A stretch of 64,000 nt of DNA from Zhengitettix transpicula (GCA_037074705.1 CM073591.1:5820087-5884086); one strand, 5' to 3'; counted from the first letter of the stretch, positions 33,898 through 45,120 are shown. Numbers and translations are program-made. The notes: generated from the sequence alone by a model not told the origin.

Positions 33898-35352
33898 TCC
33901 CTCTGTGTGTGACTCTGGAGGTTCCCCTCTGTGTGTGACTCTGGAAGTTTCCCTGTGTGTGTGTCTCTGGAGGTTTCCCTCTGTGTGTGACTCTGGAGGT
34001 TCCCCTCTGTGTGTGACTCTGGAAGTTTCCCTCTGTGTGTGTCTCTGGAAGTTTCCCTCTGTGTGTGACTCTGGAGGTTCCCCTCTGTGTGTGACTCTGG
34101 AAGTTTCCCTCTGTGTGTGTCTCTGGAGGTTTCCCTCTGTGTGTGACTCTGGAGGTTTCCCTCTGTGTGTGACTCTGGAGGTTTCCCTCTGTGTGTGTCT
34201 CTGGAGGTTTCCCTGTGTGTGTGACTCTGGAGGTTCCCCTCTGTGTGTGACTCTGGAAGTTTCCCTCTGTGTGTGACTCTGGAAGTTTCCCTGTGTGTGT
34301 GTCTCTGGAGGTTTCCCTCTGTGTGTGACTCTGGAGGTTCCCCTCTGTGTGTGACTCTGGAAGTTTCCCTCTGTGTGTGTCTCTGGAAGTTTCCCTCTGT
34401 GTGTGACTCTGGAGGTTTCCCTCTGTGTGTGACTCTGGAAGTTTCCCTGTGTGTGTGTCTCTGGAGGTTTCCCTCTGTGTGTGACTCTGGAGGTTCCCCT
34501 CTGTGTGTGACTCTGGAAGTTTCCCTCTGTGTGTGTCTCTGGAAGTTTCCCTCTGTGTGTGACTCTGGAGGTTCCCCTCTGTGTGTGACTCTGGAAGTTT
34601 CCCTCTGTGTGTGTCTCTGGAGGTTTCCCTCTGTGTGTGACTCTGGAGGTTTCCCTCTGTGTGTGACTCTGGAGGTTTCCCTCTGTGTGTGTCTCTGGAG
34701 GTTTCCCTGTGTGTGTGACTCTGGAGGTTCCCCTCTGTGTGTGACTCTGGAAGTTTCCCTCTGTGTGTGTCTCAGGAGGTTTCCCTCTGTGTGTGACTGG
34801 AGGTTTCCCTCTGTGTGTGTCTCTGGAGGTTTCCCTCTGTGTGTGATTCTGGAGGTTCCCCTCTGTGTGTGACTCTGGAGGTTCCCCTCTGTGTGTGACT
34901 CTGGAAGTTTCCCTCTGTGTGTGTCTCTGGAGGTTTCCATCTGTGTGTGACTCTGACGGTTTCCCTCTGTGTGTGACTCTGGAGGTTCCCCTCTGTGTGT
35001 GACTCTGGAAGTTTCCCTCTGTGTGTGTCTCTGGAGGTTTCCCTCTGTGTGTGACTCTGGAGGTTCCCCTCTGTGTGTGATTCTGGAGGTTCCCCTCTGT
35101 GTGTGACTCTGGAGGTTCCCCTCTGTGTGTCACTCTGGAGGTTCCTCTCTGTGTGTGTCTCTGGAGGTTCCCCTCTGTGTGTGTCTCTGGAGGTTTCCCT
35201 CTGTGTGTGTCTCTGGAGGTTTCCCTCTGTGTGTGTCTCTGGAGGTTTCCCTCTGTGTGTGACTCTGGAGGTTCCCCTCTGTGTGTGACTCTGGAGGTTC
35301 CCCTCTGTGTGTGACTCTGGAGGTTCCACTCTGTGTGTGACTCTGGAGGCTT
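33898..35352. repeat. 26-bp minisatellite with 78-bp higher-order unit
   Basis: About 56 tandem copies of a 26-bp unit (GACTCTGGAGGTTCCCCTCT plus GTGTGT). Three subtypes recur in order: GACTCT-GGAGGTTCCCC, GACTCT-GGAAGTTTCCC and GTCTCT-GGARGTTTCCC. This makes a 78-bp higher-order repeat with little drift. Since 78 is divisible by three and no unit contains a stop, long repetitive ORFs exist on both strands (536 codons on the minus strand, repeating HTQRxTSR and THRGxPPES). Confidence 0.95.
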
Positions 35353-36070
35353 CACGAAGGAGTGGAAGAGACCGCCGCAGAGACCAAGGGCTTAGGCGTC
35401 TCCAACACCTTCGTCTTTCAGGGTAGACGGATTTCTGTAGGACCAAGGAGTCGCCCTCGAGTAACAAGCGAAGGTTTGCAACTGCGACGTTGCCATGCCG
35501 TCCGTACCTTTGAGCCTGCTGGACGTTTCCCCCGACATCTTCGTGCGTCTGATCTGCACCACGGAATAATGAAAACCTTCCCCAAATTTCTCGTTCCAAC
35601 CCCCAGCACGGTAATTAATTGCTTATGCTCTTTGCTCGAGTCCTATTGATTCTGATTTCGCCTCTTCCTCGAAAAAAAAATTATATCGGCATTAAAAAAT
35701 TCATCTCAGGTCCGCGTTTGGCTTTTTTATTCCTTTACAGTTTCTCTCAAACCTTTGTCTGACTCTATTTTAATTCTTTTCTTTTTGATGTTATTATTTA
35801 CTCGGCCCGCTCGCGGCCTCTTTGAATATTTCACCGTCAGCCATCTTTAACGAGGACCTGCGTCTCACACAATCGCTGAACCTGCTGACGTGACGCCACT
35901 GATCTGTCCATCCAAGTAGTGCGGTGAACCAGCCAACAACGGAGACACGAGTGAACGCGTCGACACTTCGTAAGTCAAGGGAGCCGAGGCCACTGTGGAA
36001 GTGAATCCGTGACGTCACCGTCGAACAACAGCAGGCCTTGAGGCACTGGACACAAAACTGCTTTCCACAA
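35353..36070. other. no recognisable gene
   Basis: Mixed composition. A 24-codon ORF at 35495-35569 (+) reads SLLDVSPDIFVRLI in part, reminiscent of an F-box core, but it is too short to call. Confidence 0.3.
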
Positions 36071-36079
36071 AACTCCACC

Positions 36080-36910
36080 CGTGCAGCAAGTTTCGTGCAC
36101 GTGTCCCTTGCGACCAGGAAACAGACACTGCGGGGGTGAGACGCGTCTACAACCCCCAGGAGCGAGGGTGGAAATATTCAAACGCGTTCAAACGGTCGAT
36201 AATGGCTTGGGATAATTTTTTTCCGGGGTCAAAGAGATTGATAGTGTTTCTCCCGTCGTAGTTTGTTGTATATTTTTAATCCCTTTGCCGGCTACGGGAA
36301 GGGAGCGCCCTTAGGGGTGGGGGTGGAGGCGTGTTAGAAGAAAATAACAGCGAATACAAGCGATATTGGAGTCAAATCCAGGGTTGTGGATGTCGTTGAG
36401 TTTCATTGTGACACGCGGGGGTTGGAGTGGGGAAAAACTTTTCAGGTAAGTTAACCAGGCCGAATAAATATATTTCGGGGCCAATGATATTCATAAAATG
36501 TTCTGAGGGTACATTTTACAACCCGTCCGGCCTTTTCGAGTGGAGTGAGTGTGGGTGGAAACGCATTACACAAAAATAACGCAAAAACAATCGAGATTGG
36601 CGTTGAATCCGGGGCTATGGACGTCGACAAGTTTAATTACGATATTCAACCCTGCCGTTTAACTCCCCTCTAGACGCTGTCACACGGTGAACGGTCGATA
36701 TTTGCGTGGTCATTCAGATTGATAGTGTTTCTCCCGACGTAGTTTGTTGTATATTTTCAATCCCTTTACTGGCTATGGGAGGGGAAGATCCTTAGGGGTT
36801 GGGGGTGGAGGCGCGTTGCATAAAAAATAACGGGAAAACAGCCGAGTGTGGAGTCGAATCCGTGGCTGTGGATGTCGCCGAGTTCAATTATGACGACACC
36901 GGCGTCGCCA
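36080..36910 (+). repeat. Helitron-like dispersed repeat, copy H5
   Basis: It starts AGCAAGTTTCGTGCACGTGT, CTTGCGACCAGGAAACAGAC and GGGGGTGAGACGCGTCTACA, and holds about two and a half units with AGATTGATAGTGTTTCTCCC, AGGGGTGGGGGTGGAGGCG, TTGGAGTCAAATCCAGGG and GATGTCGYYGAGTTYAATTA. It is one of the better preserved copies. Confidence 0.8.
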
Positions 36911-36972
36911 GATTGTTATAATGTAAAACACACCCTCTTACAAAGTCCGGAAATTATAAATTTTTGAAAGAA

Positions 36973-37020
36973 AAATACGACGTTTCGTCGCTATTTCCGA
37001 CCTCTTCAGGTTTCACGCTG
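36973..37020 (-). ncRNA. hammerhead-ribozyme-like motif 3
   Basis: On the minus strand: stem I strand GAAAC (37014-37010), core CTGAAGA (37009-37003), one extra G, stem II GTCG/CGAC (37001-36998 with 36990-36987; loop GAAATAG), core GAAA (36986-36983), CGTC with GUC as cleavage triplet (cut after 36979), then GTATTT. Stem I pairs G-C, U-A, U-A, U-A and U-G with one bulged A. The extra G at 37002 departs from the strict consensus and may reflect decay. Confidence 0.45.
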
Positions 37021-37189
37021 CGAAACAAGCAAAGTACAACAAAAAACGTGACTAATTAGGGATATTAGGATTGTCTACACTTCATAAACATCTCTGGGTT
37101 GAAGTCGCGACTTTCTAAACAAATTTATACGTGAAAATGTGGAAGACTCTTGTGACTTTCGTCAAGTGACTTGTGTAGTTGTTCGTGTC

Positions 37190-37340
37190 ATTCCAGGCTC
37201 TTGCGTTTTTTTTCCTGCACCTAAAGAAAGGAACAAGGGTCGCGAGGAACGTTGCGGCGTGGTGCTCACACCGTCGGTTCACTGGTCCGCAGTTTGCTGT
37301 CTTTCTTCTTATTGTGAAAGATACGCAACAGTAGAAGATG
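37190..37340 (+). repeat. decayed CACCTAAAGAAAGGAACAAG repeat
   Basis: Same blocks as 22.3, 38.85 and 43.6 kb: GCTCTTGCGTTTTTTTTCC, GCACCTAAAGAAAGGAACAA, GGAACGTTGCGG and CTGTCTTTCTTCTTATT. The hammerhead-type core is mutated in both boxes. Confidence 0.45.
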
Positions 37341-37399
37341 GCGTAAGTTATGTCAAAAACAATTAATAATAATGGCGGCGAAATTATTTTGGACGAAGA

Positions 37400-37980
37400 A
37401 TCTAATTAATTTTATTTTATTTAAAAAAAGAAAATAAATAAATGTAATGTTTATAAATAAATATGGTGAAGTTTGGGGGTGAATTTCCAGTAACAGCGAG
37501 ACGTTTAACAGACGGAACGGTCAACAATGGAGGCAAGGAACCGACATTGTTTCTCTCCCACGTTGTTTGTCCGTCCTTTGTCACACAGGAGCGTGATACA
37601 ACAATGTGAGCGAGGTGTTGCTCGCCGGCTGCCAGAGACCGTACTTGACCCGGCAGCATTCCTCCGCGGTGCCTCCTTTTTTTTCCCCGCCTCCTCCTCC
37701 CCCTCCCCCTCCCCCGCGGCTCCTTCTTCTTCTTCTCCTGCTCCTCCTCGGCGTTCCTTTTTGTGTGAGACTGGCCTGGCATCTCTCAGACTCCCTGCGA
37801 CTATTGCAAGCGGATCAAGGTCGAGCTTTGGCCGCCGCGGACCTTCGTCTTCTTCTCCAGCAGCGTCAACAACCGCGGTTCATTCATTCTGTCTGTGGGT
37901 TCACGCAGCCGTGGTTCATTCATCCGCTTATTGATTCCTTTATCACAGCGCAGGAGCTACGTCCGGAAAAAATAAAGAAA
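37400..37980. other. AT-rich then C/T-rich stretch, no gene seen
   Basis: 37670-37760 is a C/T-rich run (CCTCCTCC...CTTCTTCTTC) that produces Pro/Ser- and Leu-rich shadow ORFs on the plus strand and Arg/Lys-rich ones on the minus strand. No domain is recognised. Confidence 0.4.
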
Positions 37981-38760
37981 ACGCCCCCGCGAACAGAAGG
38001 TCGTCCACTTGTTCTCCCCCACCCTTGCACATGTCGTGGCCATCAGTGACAACACACCCCAAGATTTTCCAAATCTCGGGAAACGTTTCTGTGAGCCTAA
38101 AAACCACAAAATAATGTCACCTCTTTACAGTTTTCCGCTGATAGCAGACGAATGAAGCGTTGTAGAGAAAATAACGTGCAGAGATGAATTGTAGAGGATG
38201 AAATTCTGCATGTGATGGTGGACTCGAGGACGGAATTATGTCCAAGGAAGTGGGAGAAATCCTGCGTCAAAGTCACGACATTTCCCTAAGAGAACGCAGC
38301 TTGTCGTATTTCTAGTGCTGATATCTGCAAAATGGCCGCCAGTGACGTCATTAGTCACGGAGTAAAGGTTGTGGATGATTTAATTCTCTTTCCAGCGGGT
38401 GATCTGGTTTGTTAAAATCCCCTGAGAATGGCCGCATATACACGCATGTTGCTGTCTGCACACACGGGGCTGATGTCGTGGCGCTGAGTGACGTCACATG
38501 CTGCTTGCTGGTCTTTGCTTCCATGGAGACGGATGTAGAGACTCTCTGAACCGCTGGACTCTTTCTTGCTCTTAGACAGGCAAGTGACGTCACTCAGCCC
38601 CGTGTGTGCAGACAACAACACGCGTGTATTTGCGGCCATTCTCAGGGGATTTTAACAAACCAGATCACCCGCTGGAAAGAGAATTAAATCCTCCACAACC
38701 TTTACTCCGTGACTAATGACGTCACTGGCGGCCATTTTTCTGGGAAAAAAACCCGCAAGA
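37980..38760 (+). repeat. family F, copy 2, with foldback end
   Basis: Same order as the copies at 21.4 and 47.8 kb, but here the right half is duplicated in inverted orientation. The arm 38335-38500 (AAAATGGCCGCCAGTGACGT ... CACACGGGGCTGA) recurs reversed at 38590-38745 around a spacer of about 90 bp containing GGATGTAGAGACTCTCTG. Transcripts could form a long stem. Confidence 0.8.
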
Positions 38761-38960
38761 ACTTGGAGAGACACAACTGCACAATTCAAAATCTTTTGAG
38801 ATTTCCGACCTGACTAGTGCAGTTGTCTCTCTCCAGGCTCTTGTCTTTCTTCTTCTTCTGCACCTGAAGAGAGGAACAAGGACCCCCAGAAACGTCGCAT
38901 TGTCGTATTTAAATGGTCATTACTTTCGGCTGTCTTTGTCTATCTTTCTTATAATTAATT
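38757..38960 (+). repeat. Penelope/retrozyme-like unit with decayed hammerhead core
   Basis: GGAGAGACACAACTGCACAA at 38768 and GTGCAGTTGTCTCTCTCCAG at 38817 are inverted copies around a short loop. Then CACCTGAAGAGAGGAACAAG at 38867 leads to CCAGAAACGTCGCATTG. The core boxes CUGAAGA and GAAACGUC are intact, but stem I does not pair. Confidence 0.5.
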
Positions 38961-38999
38961 TTCACTTAGACGTATATTTTCCTTTTTCACTGTCACACA

Positions 39000-39820
39000 C
39001 ACATTGCAGTTTAGGAAAGTGGGATAAACTAATTGGGGGTTATCTTATATTTTACGTAAGGAGTTACCTTGACGAATTGATGTCGTGGTCTTGGGTCTGT
39101 GACCGTGGCGCGGTATCCCTCTGCAGTGAGTAGAATTGCGAGTGCTCGACCACATTGGCGCCATCGCGACCGCGTCTTCCCACGCCCCTGGCATTGCCCA
39201 TGTAGCCCCCGGAAAGGTGTGGCTAATTAAGAAGCTCAGCTTTGCGAGGGACCGATTAGGTAGAAACTGCAGAGTCCTAGAGCCTGTGGGGGGAATAGTA
39301 CTGTCACGTGACTGCGGCCTGTCACGTCACGGCCAGTCCTGCGTGTGTATGAAGGACTCCAGTCACGGCTCCGTCTTGCACGAGCACAAAGCCTTCAAGG
39401 TCCAGACGGTGGAAACGTTTCGAAGCCCGCACCTTTGCGTCCCATGCTGGTAGCGCAAGGCCGACCGACCAGCCACGGAGCCTCCAAGACGCAGGACGTC
39501 GTCAACTCCGTGCCCGTGGTTCACACGGCGGCCATCTTGCCGTTCCTCAAGGCTTCACCACTACGACCGCAGACTCGGAGGCAGAGCGCGCGAACCTCGT
39601 GACGTCACAGTCGCTCACACGCCTCCAGCAGCAGAGGACGCAACGGTGCGGGCGTCGAAACGTTTGCGACTCCTGCAACGCGACGACGGTCAACAAAGAC
39701 ACAACTGTCGAGGTCGACGTTACTTTTTAATCCTTTAAAATCATATAATAATTGATATAAAGAAAATCTGTGACCAAAGATACGTTTACGGAAGAATTTA
39801 TATACTAGTTCTTTTTAAAA
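39000..39820. other. CpG-rich stretch without recognised gene
   Basis: ORFs of 77-105 codons overlap in several frames as expected from GC content. No homologous domain or splice structure could be supported. Confidence 0.35.
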
Positions 39821-39824
39821 AAAC

Positions 39825-39870
39825 GTTTCGCCCGTGTTTGCTCCATCTTCAGGTCTTTTCTACGGAGGAA
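39825..39870 (-). repeat. decayed hammerhead-like core
   Basis: The minus strand reads CCTGAAGATGGAGCAAACAC followed by GGGCGAAACGTTTTTT. Core boxes CUGAAGA and GAAACGUU are present, but neither stem I nor stem II pairs well. A second loose match lies at 39945-39985 on the plus strand (CTGGAGATGGTCC ... GGTCGAAACGTTGGC). Confidence 0.35.
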
Positions 39871-40239
39871 TTTGACCTTTTGACACAAGTGAGGATGGAT
39901 CGCGATTGAAACGAACGCAGCTGAAGCCACGCGGACGGTCATCGCTGGAGATGGTCCAAACTCCTGGTCGAAACGTTGGCATTTTCAGACGTGAATTTCT
40001 TTACGATATTGGAATATCTTTGCTCGTCGTGAGGCCGAAGCCACCAGCTGGGCTTGTAGCGAGGCTGCGAGGAGGAGGAGGAGGGACAGGAAAGTGGGAA
40101 GAATCGACGTTGGTACCACGGATCACACACATGTGAAAGGAGGAGCACGGCACGGAGCACCAGAACGTTGTCCTGGTGTTCCACTGTCTTGGAACAGGAA
40201 AGGCAGCAAGAAGAAGGCAAACAAGAGTAAAGAAGAAAA

Positions 40240-40315
40240 GAAGAAAATGAGAAAGAAAGAGGCAGGTCAAAGAGGTGACGTCTACAAGTTCTGAAAACCC
40301 TCAACGTTTGGAAAC
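40240..40315 (+). repeat. short copy of the AGGCAGGTCAAAGAG block
   Basis: GAAAGAAAGAGGCAGGTCAA then AGAGGTGACGTCTACAAG matches 49730, 50090 (inverted), 50945 and 51950, the flanks of the hammerhead-bearing inverted repeat. Confidence 0.6.
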
Positions 40316-40674
40316 TCTGCTGGTCATCTCACTTCCTCTCTTTACCCTGCCCCTTTCCTTCTGCACTCAGGTCTCGTTCCTTAACTTTCCCTGATCCTGT
40401 TCGTCTTCGTTCCTCAGCTGCAGCTATTCTGAGTGACGTTGCTGCCGTGCACCAGCGGCGTCCACGATGACGTCACACAGAGAGAGAGGTGGCGCCCCCA
40501 ACACCGTGTATCGATCCCCCCCTCTGAGGGAGTCTGTGCGGTGGCACAACGTCGAACCAACGCTCCGTGGCGCCCAATCAATGCCTCGGCTCTCGCTCTC
40601 TGCGACTCTCCTCAACAATATTTCAATGGCCCTTGGAACACGCCCCGATTTCTTTTATTACGGTAACACAGGCT

Positions 40675-41415
40675 GATCCACGTGGCGGCGACTCCCCTTC
40701 AATACCATAGGAAGGGATTTGAATAGGGGGGATGCGGAAAGCGAAAGCAACGTAGCCAAGGGTTAAGTAGGGCCCCTGGGCTATGGTTTAAGGATCGTAC
40801 CCGACACTGCGGCTGAAAGTTATGCAGGACAAAACCTAGAAATCCTGCATCAAGTAGGTCGGCCTCTTGGGTACAGAACAAAAGCAACCGATAGTAACAG
40901 TATTTATTTAGAAACAGGAAAACAAAGTGTTGAAGAAGGAAGAAGGTGTAGACAGGCTGTGTACAGGGTGATCCACGTGGTGGCAACTCCCTTTTAATAG
41001 CATAGGAAAGGGAGTGAAAGGGGGATGCGGAAAGGGAAAGCAAGGTAGCCAAGGGTTAAGTAGGGCCCCTGGGCTATGGTTTAAGGATCGTACCCGACGA
41101 CACTGCGCCTGAAAGTTATGCAGGACAAACCCTAGAAAACCTGCATCAGGTAGGTCAAGCAACTGGGACTTGTCCCACGCCCTTCCTTGGATGGCGAGGA
41201 ATAGCGGTTTGCTTTGGGGGACGCAGCATTCCCCTTCTGCGTGCCCTCGACCAATTTAGGAGGCTGCTGGGCCGACTGTTCCAATGGGAGCAACTTACAA
41301 GTCTTACCCTAATTGTCTGGCGTAGGATCTGCGACCCCCCAGAACATCCACCTCTCAGAACAGCCCTCGACCTGTGGGAACCTTAATTCAAACCGGGGAG
41401 AGAGAGAGGAGAAGG
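40675..41415 (+). repeat. dispersed family D, nested copies D4 and D5
   Basis: A partial copy (40675-40880) breaks off after CTGCATCAAGTAGGTCGG. A second copy restarts at about 40890 with TAACAGTATTTATTTAGAAA and runs to AGAGAGAGAGGAGAAGG. Both are in plus orientation; D5 keeps the full block order. Confidence 0.75.
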
Positions 41416-41419
41416 TATT

Positions 41420-42420
41420 CCCTGAGGTCATCGACCCTCAGCAGTTCTTCACATCGTTACAACTGTATCACAAGATGTTGGTCGTGACAGATGAGGCCCA
41501 CTCCGGATGCATTGTCAAGACCGTAATCTCTGGCGTTGCGCTGCTTGCAGGTGAACCACGTACGTGCGGAGGAGGAAGCGCGTGCGTGACGTCACGTCCA
41601 CGTCAGGCGAAGGCGAAGGCGTGGGCGTGAGACTGCGAAGCTTTCTCCATTGTCTTTCCGCGGACCGCACCAGTAAATCCTCTCCCCCACCACCGCGGAC
41701 CTCTCAAAAATCCTCTGATGCGCGATTAGAAAGGCAGAGACCCTCCTCACCGACGGAGCGAAGTCTGCGGCCTCACGCCCACCCACACAGAGTCCGGGTG
41801 CTGGATCGTAGGTGACGTGTGTCACGGAGACAAGTCGGCGGCCCCAAGGTCCTCGATGCGCTGGTGAGCGCCTAGAGCTCGACCACGTGTAGGTCGTCAC
41901 TGGGCGTAACCCGACTCCTGCGTCCACTGCGCCGGGGGTCGCACGTCAGGTGTAAACAAGTCAGTTAAAATAGTAGATGACGCGTCGCAAGGCAGGAATA
42001 TGATTCTAGGACATCCTCAGGGCGTACGTTAATAATAAGCAAGGTAGCGAGATACAGAGAGAATAAGCAGCAACGTTAATACCACACAAACTAACCTCGT
42101 CCCTCGAAGACACCCACGTCACAACGACGACGAGGGACGTCGAGCTCTAGGCGCTTACTGAATCTGGTTGCTTAGCGACATCGTACCCACCACTGTCCAC
42201 ACTCGTACATGGCGTCTCTGCGGTTGTCTCCCTCTAGGCTATTCATAGCACCTGAGCTCAGAAACAAGGTGTCCAGGATCGTTGCACTTGTGTCTTTCCT
42301 ATTATTTTTCTCTTCCACGGCCTCTAGTAAAAGTACGAAGGCGTGAATTAAATCTGCGGATAACAACGACACGTCTTCACGGGCCTAGGTCAAGCCATTA
42401 CCAGGGTTCCAAAGATATGA
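41420..42420. other. no recognised gene
   Basis: The segment 41425-41570 translates without stops in one frame (VIDPQQFFTSLQLYHKM, TDEAHSGCIVKTVISG) and ends near a GTACGT, but matches no family known to me. The rest is CpG-rich with no signal. Confidence 0.3.
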
Positions 42421-42459
42421 ACATATATTACAGTGTGTGTGTGTGTGGAGTAGCGTTAA

Positions 42460-42520
42460 AGTGCTACCTGATGGCGTCCCTAAAGTGGGTCGAAACGTCG
42501 TCATCCTTGTGATGACGTTA
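42460..42520 (+). repeat. hammerhead-like core with following hairpin
   Basis: CTGATGG at 42468 (last A of the box replaced by G), CCC/GGG pairing in stem II, then CGAAACGTC at 42491 and the hairpin GTCATC-CTTGT-GATGAC directly after it. Degenerate in the first core box. Confidence 0.35.
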
Positions 42521-42529
42521 AATGTTATT

Positions 42530-42985
42530 AACGTAGGCAGAACCTTGTAGGAGAGACGGAAGGGGATGCCTCCTCCTCTCTCCGTTTTTGAACTAAGGTT
42601 CCCACACGCCGAGGCCTGTTCTGAGAGGTGTATGTTCCGGGGTCGCAGATCCTTGGCCAGACAATTAGGGTAAGACTTGTCCGTTGCTCCCATTGGAACA
42701 GTCGGTCCAGCTGCCTCCTAAACTGGCCGAGGGCACGGGGAAGGGAATGCTGCGTCCCCACAGCAAACCCCCTCTCCCGCCATCCAAGGAAGGACGTGGG
42801 ACAAGTACCAAATGCCCGACCTACCTGATGCAGGTTTTCTAGGGATTGTCCTGCATCACTTTTAGGCGATTGCCAGGTAGGATCCTTAAACCACAGCCCG
42901 GGGCCCCTAGTTACCCTTCCGCATCCCCCCTTTCACATCCCTTCCTGTTGCCACCATGTGGATTACCCTCATACTTGTAGATGTC
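42530..42985 (-). repeat. dispersed family D, copy D6
   Basis: Minus-oriented copy with GAGAGGTGTATGTTCCGGGG, GACAATTAGGGTAAGACTTG, CTGCGTCCCCACAGC and CAGGTTTTCTAGGGATTGTC. Its end is truncated after CATCCCTTCC. Confidence 0.8.
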
Positions 42986-43439
42986 CACAAGCAACGTGCA
43001 TGTTGCATTAGCACCAGAGACAACAGTTGTTACACACGTTGCCACATCCTCAGTCAACGCCAAGGAGCATTCAAATACTTTCCCCTTTCGTTATGACTGT
43101 TGAGGAATATCTCTGGAAAGCAGACGTGCCGCTTGCCGTGGATTCAAGACGGCGATGACGTCACTCGTCACGTAATTATATTGCCAAGGGAATTTTCATA
43201 TCTTCGGCACCAGACGTTGGCAGCCCTGACTGATTTCTTTTAAATTTACGATTCATCGATTTAATGATGTGAAGCATCTCTGCTATGAGCCTGGCTGGAG
43301 GGGGGGGGCGACGACTGGAAGCTTAGGATGTTGCCGGGTGTCTCCGCCGCACGCAGACGACGTCACGGGGCCCGAGAGCGAAACGTGTCACGTGCTACGG
43401 GACGCAGACTTCTCTTGTTGATAACAAAGATGGCCGAAT

Positions 43440-43700
43440 AAAGACGTAAGAAGTGTTGAAGACGTTTCCGGAAACTTTGTTGCTTTCCTCAGGTGCTGAG
43501 AAGAAGCCTGGAGCGACACAACTGCAGTCGTCACTTGACGAAACTCAAAAGCAAGTGTCTGGTGTACTTGCGTCGCTCTAGGACCTTAGGGGGTTTTATG
43601 CACCTGAGGAAAGGAACAAAGTTTTCGGTCTCCACGTCACCACTTGTTTTGCCTGTACTCGGCCATCTTTATTATTACTAATTTTCAATGAGACGTATAT
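43440..43700 (+). repeat. Penelope/retrozyme-like unit, decayed
   Basis: GCCTGGAGCGACACAACTGC and CACTTGACGAAACTCAAAAG are followed by GCACCTGAGGAAAGGAACAA; the CGAAACG box is lost (TTTTCGGTC). On the minus strand at 43510-43455 a second core reads CACCTGAGGAAAGCAACAAA then CCGGAAACGTCTTC. Two core pairs face each other, as at 49.7-50.1 kb. Confidence 0.45.
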
Positions 43701-43884
43701 TTGCATAATAATTACTTATGTAACGGTGTCAAGTCTTTAAACTGCCGCCTCTGACTAGGAATGGAGAATGCGCATGCGCAGTGTTGCTTCGTAAAGTACA
43801 CAGGACACACACACAGTCACAGTCCTGCCAACACGCGCGCGAGAGTTGTTCTTAAATTAAATTAATTTAAAGAATCAGGACGGA

Positions 43885-43935
43885 GCAAATGAGCCCGGGC
43901 GGTCGCTCTGCCACCTGAGCTGCCACTGTGGGACG
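43885..43935 (-). repeat. tRNA-like 5' half (A-box) fragment
   Basis: The minus strand reads GGCAGCTCAGGTGGCAGAGC then GACCGCCCGGGC, resembling a tRNA D-arm and A-box. No B-box or acceptor closure follows, so this is at most a tRNA pseudogene piece or SINE head. Confidence 0.3.
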
Positions 43936-44019
43936 GCGCACACTCGTCCTGACCATTGTTAGCCGCGGCCTTCAGTGTCTGTATTCTGTAATTTTAGGAT
44001 GCAGGAAGCGACACCTGGC

Positions 44020-45120
44020 TGGTTGTCTTCAGCACCTGCTGCAGCTGCACGCGCACAGGACCACGTCACCTGCTTCCTTCCTCTGACACACAAAGACATG
44101 AATACGACGTGTTGCTGCTGCACAGGGCCAACTAAACGTTCTCCAAGCACGTCTTCAATTACGACAGAGATGCTGCTAACGTCTCAGCAGTTAAACGCAC
44201 CAATGTCACTCTTCAACCTCCTCCTCCTCTGGCATTGTCGTTGCGCTTTTTGATGATGATGACGACTGACGCGTGCAGTTGTGTCCCTCTAGGCCCTTCT
44301 CGGCACCTGAAGCGTTGGACTGTGGTGGTCTCCGTGGTCTCCGTGGCAGTCGCTGGTCAAACAGAAACAATTCCTTCCTATGTTTGTTGGTTTGTTTATT
44401 GTTGAATGAGTGGGTGAATTCATCAACCTCCAAAGTTAATACATATATATGTATGTCAAGTCTTTAAACTGGCCGCCTGTGACTAGGAATGGTAAATGCG
44501 CATGCGCAGTGTACTGCGGTGACACACACATATATTGTAAGGTCGTCCACGTGGCAGCATCTCTGACCCTCGCCACCAGTCACAAGGAAACTGCGTTGGT
44601 CCATTCGTCACTCCCCTTAATCACTCCTTCATTACTTAATTTGTCGATTAATTCAAGTTTCATTTCCCCCCATTCTTTAAATCCACCTTCGTTATCCGCC
44701 GCCCCGCCCCGCCCCGCCCCGCCCCCGCATTCGCTTCTTTATTTTTTTTCAGCGCGGTTCATTTGTTTTCCAAAATCGTCCATTCTTTAATTAATTTGTC
44801 GTTTTATTAAGTAATTGTTTGGTTGTTGTTGTAGTAATTCAACAACTGGTTGTTTGTTTTGTAGCAGTGGAAGTAGGAATCATTCAAGGAGCCAAGTTTG
44901 GACGAAGTGAAAAGAAATACCCGACACGGAAAAGGGAGAAATTTAACAAAAAAGGCGATGAACGTCTACGGAGGCGACAGACCCATCAAACAAACGAAAA
45001 CGATCGAGAAAACTGATAGTGAAGGAACGAACGGGAACAACAAGAAAAACCCCCGCACCCAAAATAAGATCAAATAAGCGGGGGAAAGAATAAATGGAAC
45101 TGCGAGGTTGTCCTGGTTTA
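44020..45120. other. mixed sequence with partial repeat copies
   Basis: 44020-44350 holds weak matches to the Penelope/retrozyme-like units. 43726-43786 and 44455-44515 share GTCAAGTCTTTAAACTG and AATGCGCATGCGCAGTG. 44700-44728 is a short (CCCCG)n run. No gene is recognised. Confidence 0.35.

Noticed and set aside
33745..35355. 536-codon minus-strand ORF
   Set aside because: It is a read-through of the 26-bp minisatellite; the protein is a simple 26-residue repeat, the opposite strand is equally open, and there is no start context or homologous domain.
37527..38049. Pro/Ser- and Leu-rich ORFs (135-147 codons) and their Arg/Lys-rich antisense
   Set aside because: Low-complexity C/T tract translated in different frames.
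43885..43935. Functional tRNA gene
   Set aside because: Only a D-arm/A-box-like half is present; no B-box, anticodon arm or acceptor pairing.
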